From Mycolicibacterium aromaticivorans JS19b1 = JCM 16368 (GTDB taxonomy: Bacteria > Actinomycetota > Actinomycetes > Mycobacteriales > Mycobacteriaceae): DNA of 64,000 nucleotides. A program made the translations under genes and the position numbers. Location: assembly GCF_000559085.1 (NCBI RefSeq), contig NZ_JALN02000001.1:682001-746000 (forward strand), written 5' to 3'. This document shows positions 60,182-64,000 of the stretch, one piece after another (the first letter of the stretch is position 1; every line of letters starts with the position of its first letter). The notes beneath the pieces were generated by a model. The model was not told where the DNA came from. It did no database searches and saw only the letters and a program-made list of their open reading frames with translations.

Positions 60182-61173
60182 CACCGCTGGCCGACTACCA
60201 GTATGCGTTGGGGAGCAGGGACCGGGCGCAGGCCACCGGCGTTGTCACTCAATTGCTGACTGACGGTGTGGATCCCGTGACGGTGCTGACCGACGTGATA
60301 GCCACGTCGCAGCGCGAGGTCGGAATGCGCTGGCAGCGTGCCGAATGGACCGTCGCCGACGAGCACGCCGCCACCGCGATCTCGGTCGCCGCGACCGGCG
60401 CCGTCGCCGAGTATGTGACCGCAATTCCCTTGCGGGGCAAGTCGGTTCTGGTCGCGTGTGCCGAGCGGGAGTTTCACGAACTGCCCGCCATGATCATCGG
60501 GTGCGCGTTGCGCGCGCACGGCTGGGAGACCACTGTGTTGGGCGCGGCGACCTCGCCGATGCGCCTGAGCCAGCATCTCGTCGACCACGGGCACGACGCG
60601 GTGGCCATCAGCTGCTCGGTGTTGGGCGCCTTGCCGACCACCCGCCGCTTCATCGAGGCGGCCACCGCGGCGGGGGTGCCGACGTTGGTCGGGGGCCCGG
60701 CATTCGGTTACGACGACGTGCGGGCGCGCGCACTTGGCGCCACCGCGTGGGCATCCAACGCACACGACGCCGTCGCGGCGATGGAAGCGCTGCCCACGGT
60801 TTCCGTAGTGCTACCGGAGATTTCACCGGCGGCGAGCGCCGAACAGGCGCAGCTGGATCTCCACCACCGCCGGATCGTCGAGTTCCTGCGCGAACGGTGG
60901 TCGCTGACCCGTGAATCGCCGCCGAACACCGTCTTCGCCAACCTGACCCGCGACACGCTGAACCAAGCGCTGCATGCACTGTCGGCGGCACTGCTAACCG
61001 GTGACCCGCGGCCGATCGCCGAGACCGCGTGGTGGATCAAGGACGTCCTTCAGGCGCGCCATGCCGACCCCGCGTCAGTGGCCGAGCTGGCCGACCTGCT
61101 CTCCGACAGCCTCGACGACTACCCACTGGCGCGCGAGCTCGTGCGCGCGCACTTTACGATCGAATCCAGATGA
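60169..61173 (+). CDS. Cobalamin-binding sensor protein with CarH-type W-x9-EH motif
   Basis: A 334-aa protein. The N-terminal four-helix cap and B12-binding Rossmann domain (about 30-205) are recognisable. In the cap, W55-x9-E65-H66 (WQRAEWTVADEH) is the signature of adenosylcobalamin photoreceptors of the CarH/LitR type. In the Rossmann part, E101-F-H103 stands for the E/DxHxxG axial-His motif (the Gly is Pro106). The loops SCSVLGALP and GGPAFGYDD fit the cobalamin tail site. There is no MerR DNA-binding domain. The C-terminal ~130 residues are helical and unassigned. The gene overlaps the upstream phosphatase gene. The cofactor and light response are inferred. Confidence 0.8.
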   Translation: MRELTPLADYQYALGSRDRAQATGVVTQLLTDGVDPVTVLTDVIATSQREVGMRWQRAEWTVADEHAATAISVAATGAVAEYVTAIPLRGKSVLVACAEREFHELPAMIIGCALRAHGWETTVLGAATSPMRLSQHLVDHGHDAVAISCSVLGALPTTRRFIEAATAAGVPTLVGGPAFGYDDVRARALGATAWASNAHDAVAAMEALPTVSVVLPEISPAASAEQAQLDLHHRRIVEFLRERWSLTRESPPNTVFANLTRDTLNQALHALSAALLTGDPRPIAETAWWIKDVLQARHADPASVAELADLLSDSLDDYPLARELVRAHFTIESR

Positions 61174-61184
61174 GCCGCAGACGA

Positions 61185-64000
61185 TTACGGTGCCGCGCTG
61201 GCGACCAGCTCTTCGCCGCGCATCCGTTGGGAGATCACCGTGGTGATGCCGTCGCCCTGCATCGTCACGCCGTACAGCGCGTCGGCGATCTCCATGGTCG
61301 GCTTCTGGTGGGTGATGACGATCAGCTGTGACTGTGACCGTAGCTGCTCGAACAGCCCAATCAGCCTGCGCAGATTCACGTCGTCGAGGGCGGCCTCGAC
61401 CTCGTCCATGACATAGAACGGCGACGGCCGGGCCCGGAAGATCGCCACCAGCATGGCCACCGCAGTCAGCGACTTCTCGCCACCGGAGAGCAGCGAGAGC
61501 CGCTTGACCTTCTTGCCAGGCGGGCGAGCCTCCACCTCCACGCCGGTGGTCAGCAGATCACTGGGATCGGTCAGCAACAGCCGGCCTTCACCGCCCGGGA
61601 ACAACGTCGCGAAAACCTGCTCGAACTCGCGCTCGACGTCGGCGTACGCCTCGGCGAAAACCTGCAGAATGCGCGCATCGACGTCGGCGATCACGTCGAG
61701 CAGATCCTTGCGGGCGGCCTTGACGTCTTCGAGCTGGGTGGACAGGAAGTTGTAGCGCTCCTCCAGCGCTGCGAACTCTTCCAGCGCAAGCGGATTCACC
61801 CGGCCCAGTTCGGACAGCTCACGTTCGGCCCGCTTGGCCCGACGTTCCTGAGTCGGGCGGTCGAACCGCATCGGTGCCGGCGCCATGACCTGCTCGCCGC
61901 GCTCCTTGGCCTGTTCGTATTCGGCCATCTCCAGCTCCGACGGCGGCAGCGTCACCTCCGGTCCGTACTCGGCGATCAGATCGTCGGCGGACATACCGAA
62001 CTGCTCCAACACCATCTGCTCGAGCTGTTCGATGCGCAGCGACGCCTGCGCCTTGGCCACCTCGTCGCGATGCAGCGAGTCGGTGAGCGCGGCGATACGG
62101 CTGTTCAGCGCGGTGACCTCCGCACGCGCAGCGGTCATCGCGGTGGCTCGTTCCTGCCGTTCGGCGGCGAGGGCGTCCCGGCGGCGGGACGCCGCTGCCA
62201 CGACACCGCCGAGGTGCCCGGCCACCCGGCGCCCGGCTTCGGCCACCGCGGCCGCGACCGCGGCGGCGTGCTCGCGGGCCGCGCGGGCGCGCTGGGCGCG
62301 AACCCGGGCCTCCCGCTCAGCCGCAGCGGCACGCCGCAACGAATCCGCCCGCCCGCGAACGGCATTCGCACGTTCCTCGGCGGTACGCACAGCCAGCCGA
62401 ACCTCCACCTCGACGGCACGGGCTTCCTCGGCGGCGGACTGCATGTACTGGCGGTCCTCGGGCGCGTCCTCGACCTCGGTCGCCCCGTCCTGGGCAGCAG
62501 CCAACCGGTTTTCGAGCTCGGTGAGCTCCTCCACCGTGCGCAGCCGCCCGGCCTCGAGCTCGTCGCGCTGAGCCTGCTGGCGGCGCCACTCCCCCTCAGC
62601 CGCACGAGCTTCCTGCCCCAGCCTGCCGAGCTGTTCGTAGATTGCCGCGATCGCGGCGTCGGATTCGTTGAGCGCCGCCAGCGCCTGCTCGGCGGCGTCC
62701 TGGCGCTCACCCTGCTCGGTGAGCGCACCGGCCAGGGCGGCCGACAGCTCGGCGACCTGAGTCTCGGCTGCCGCGAGCTCGCGTGTGGCCTTGTCGATTT
62801 CGCCGGCGATCTCCAGTGTGCTCGGCTTGCGGTCGGAGCCGCCGGTGACCCACCCCGCACCAACCAGGTCACCTTCGAGGGTGACTGCACGCAGCGCCGG
62901 CCGCGCCGCGACCAGATCCAGTGCGGCACCCAGATCCTCGACGACGGCGACGTCGGCGAGCATCGCCGTCATGGCGCCCTGGAGTCGGCCCGGCGCATCG
63001 ATCAGATCCAGTGCCCACAACGCGCTCTCGGGTAGCGAACCGGTCTGACGCGGCGCAATCGGCCAGTCCCCCAACACGATCGCCGCCCGGCCACCGTCGG
63101 CGTCCTTGAGTGCTCGCACCGCCGAACTGGCGGCGTCGAAGTTCTCGGCGGCCACCGCGTCGGCCGCGGCGCCCAGCACCGCCGCCAACGCCGCTTCGTA
63201 GCCCGAACGCACCTTGACGAGATTGGCAATGGTCCCGAAAAGTCCTGCGCCACCACGGTTTTCCGTCAGCCAGGCCGAGCCGTCCTTGCGCTCGAGCCCG
63301 ACCGCCAACGCGTCGATGCGAGCCCGCAGGGAGGCCACCTGCCGTTCGGCGCTGCGCTCGGCGGCCTGCAATTCGGCCACCCGTTCGTCGGCCAGCCGCA
63401 GCGCGGTGATCGTACGGTCATGCTGTTCGTCGAGGCCGACCTCGCCCTGATCCAGTTCGCCGACCCGGCCCTGCACGGTCTCGAACTCGGCCCTGGCGTG
63501 CTGAGTGCGGGCGGCGGCCTCCTCGATCGCGGCGGTCAGCCGCGCGACACCCTCGTCGATCGATTCGACCCGGGCGCGCACGGTCTCGACCTGACCGGCC
63601 AGCCGGGCGAGGCCTTCCCGGCGGTCGGCCTCCGCGCGCACCGCGGCCATGTGGGCACGTTCGGCTTCGGCGGCCGCGCGTTCGCGTTCTCCGAGCTCGG
63701 CACGGGCGAACTCGAGCCGCGATTGCGCTTCGGCCAACTCTGCCAGCAGCTCCTGTTCCCGCGCGGCGACCTCGTCGGCCTCGGCTTCCAGCTCGTCGGG
63801 GTCCGGGCCGGTGCTCGCGGTGGGCTCGGTCTCGAGGTATTGCGCTCGCTCAGAAGCGATCCGGACGGTGGCGCTGACCCGTTCGGCCAGCGCCGACAGG
63901 CGGAACCAGGCCTGCTGGGCGGCGTCGGTGCGTTCGGACAGCGTGGCCACCGCGGCCTCATGTTCGGCCAGCGCCGCGCCGGCGACGTCCAGCCGTTTCG
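61185..64000 (-). CDS. smc: Chromosome partition protein SMC (N-terminus outside window)
   Basis: The last ~938 residues of SMC, the ATPase of bacterial condensin. They include the first coiled-coil arm, the hinge with [20 protein letters not shown] and the AAIVLGDW strand, the second coiled coil (Glu/Ala/Arg-rich), and the C-terminal head with signature [15 protein letters not shown] and Walker [13 protein letters not shown], plus the D-loop and [14 protein letters not shown]. The Walker A half lies beyond the right edge. The stop is 11 bp from that of the convergent B12-binding gene. Confidence 0.96.
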   Translation of the reverse strand, partial: KRLDVAGAALAEHEAAVATLSERTDAAQQAWFRLSALAERVSATVRIASERAQYLETEPTASTGPDPDELEAEADEVAAREQELLAELAEAQSRLEFARAELGERERAAAEAERAHMAAVRAEADRREGLARLAGQVETVRARVESIDEGVARLTAAIEEAAARTQHARAEFETVQGRVGELDQGEVGLDEQHDRTITALRLADERVAELQAAERSAERQVASLRARIDALAVGLERKDGSAWLTENRGGAGLFGTIANLVKVRSGYEAALAAVLGAAADAVAAENFDAASSAVRALKDADGGRAAIVLGDWPIAPRQTGSLPESALWALDLIDAPGRLQGAMTAMLADVAVVEDLGAALDLVAARPALRAVTLEGDLVGAGWVTGGSDRKPSTLEIAGEIDKATRELAAAETQVAELSAALAGALTEQGERQDAAEQALAALNESDAAIAAIYEQLGRLGQEARAAEGEWRRQQAQRDELEAGRLRTVEELTELENRLAAAQDGATEVEDAPEDRQYMQSAAEEARAVEVEVRLAVRTAEERANAVRGRADSLRRAAAAEREARVRAQRARAAREHAAAVAAAVAEAGRRVAGHLGGVVAAASRRRDALAAERQERATAMTAARAEVTALNSRIAALTDSLHRDEVAKAQASLRIEQLEQMVLEQFGMSADDLIAEYGPEVTLPPSELEMAEYEQAKERGEQVMAPAPMRFDRPTQERRAKRAERELSELGRVNPLALEEFAALEERYNFLSTQLEDVKAARKDLLDVIADVDARILQVFAEAYADVEREFEQVFATLFPGGEGRLLLTDPSDLLTTGVEVEARPPGKKVKRLSLLSGGEKSLTAVAMLVAIFRARPSPFYVMDEVEAALDDVNLRRLIGLFEQLRSQSQLIVITHQKPTMEIADALYGVTMQGDGITTVISQRMRGEELVASAAP

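Overview
The window is a high-GC actinobacterial chromosome segment, almost certainly from a Mycobacterium/Mycolicibacterium species. Evidence: an MmpS-MmpL pair, an MPT63/DUF1942-type secreted protein, DUF2631 and DUF2469 proteins, and a conserved gene order. The order photolyase - DUF2631 - rlmN - cdsA - frr - pyrH - amiC - tsf - rpsB - M23 peptidase - xerC - viuB - dprA - yifB - yraN - DUF2469 - rnhB - lepB - rplS - lppW - trmD - rimM - khpA - rpsP - dacB - ffh - glnD - glnB - amt - ftsY - smc matches, as I recall it, the M. tuberculosis Rv2876-Rv2922c segment, interrupted here by several inserted blocks. The species cannot be fixed by eye. No rRNA, tRNA, insertion sequence, prophage or CRISPR array was seen.

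Layout. 1-5.1 kb: end of a photolyase gene, a small membrane protein, then the leftward pyrH-frr-cdsA-rlmN cluster. A 3 x 50-bp MIRU-like repeat sits between pyrH and frr. 5.1-12.3 kb is accessory: a methyltransferase and MarR regulator pair with palindromic operators, and a leftward five-gene run of two FtsX-type permeases, an ABC ATPase, an APC permease and a copper amine oxidase. 12.4-16.5 kb: amiC, a strong terminator, a 9 x 18-bp tandem repeat, tsf-rpsB and an M23 peptidase. 16.6-27 kb: selO, xerC, a 53-aa cysteine-rich protein with a CsoR-type repressor divergent from mmpS-mmpL, viuB, and the yraN-yifB-dprA cluster. 27-35.7 kb is accessory: LysR regulator and oxidoreductase, two paralogous metalloprotease lipoproteins bracketing a HAD phosphatase, and an MFS exporter operon with a divergent ROK regulator. 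35.9-44.4 kb: DUF2469-rnhB-lepB-rplS, an LppW-like protein, a DHA2 exporter, rpsP-khpA-rimM-trmD and an NTF2-like protein. 44.4-49.8 kb: a diflavin reductase behind a near-consensus iron box, two D,D-carboxypeptidases around an MPT63-like gene, and an amidohydrolase. 49.8-57.3 kb: ffh, glnD, glnB, amt (behind GlnR boxes) and ftsY. 57.3-61.2 kb is an inserted block between ftsY and smc: type 2 IPP isomerase, STAS protein, GAF-SpoIIE phosphatase and a cobalamin-binding protein. The window ends inside smc.

How genes work together. amt-glnB-glnD form an ammonium uptake and PII signalling unit. ffh and ftsY are the two SRP GTPases. rpsP-khpA-rimM-trmD and tsf-rpsB serve translation.

The most interesting candidate system is at 57.4-61.2 kb. 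The cobalamin-binding protein carries the W-x9-EH signature of CarH-type B12 photoreceptors but has no DNA-binding domain. It overlaps a PP2C/SpoIIE phosphatase gene that is divergent from a STAS antagonist, next to an isoprenoid isomerase. This suggests a B12/light-gated partner switch near isoprenoid (possibly carotenoid) supply. A second candidate is the CsoR-like repressor lacking the metal-ligand His, which shares a CsoR-type operator with an MmpS-MmpL exporter.
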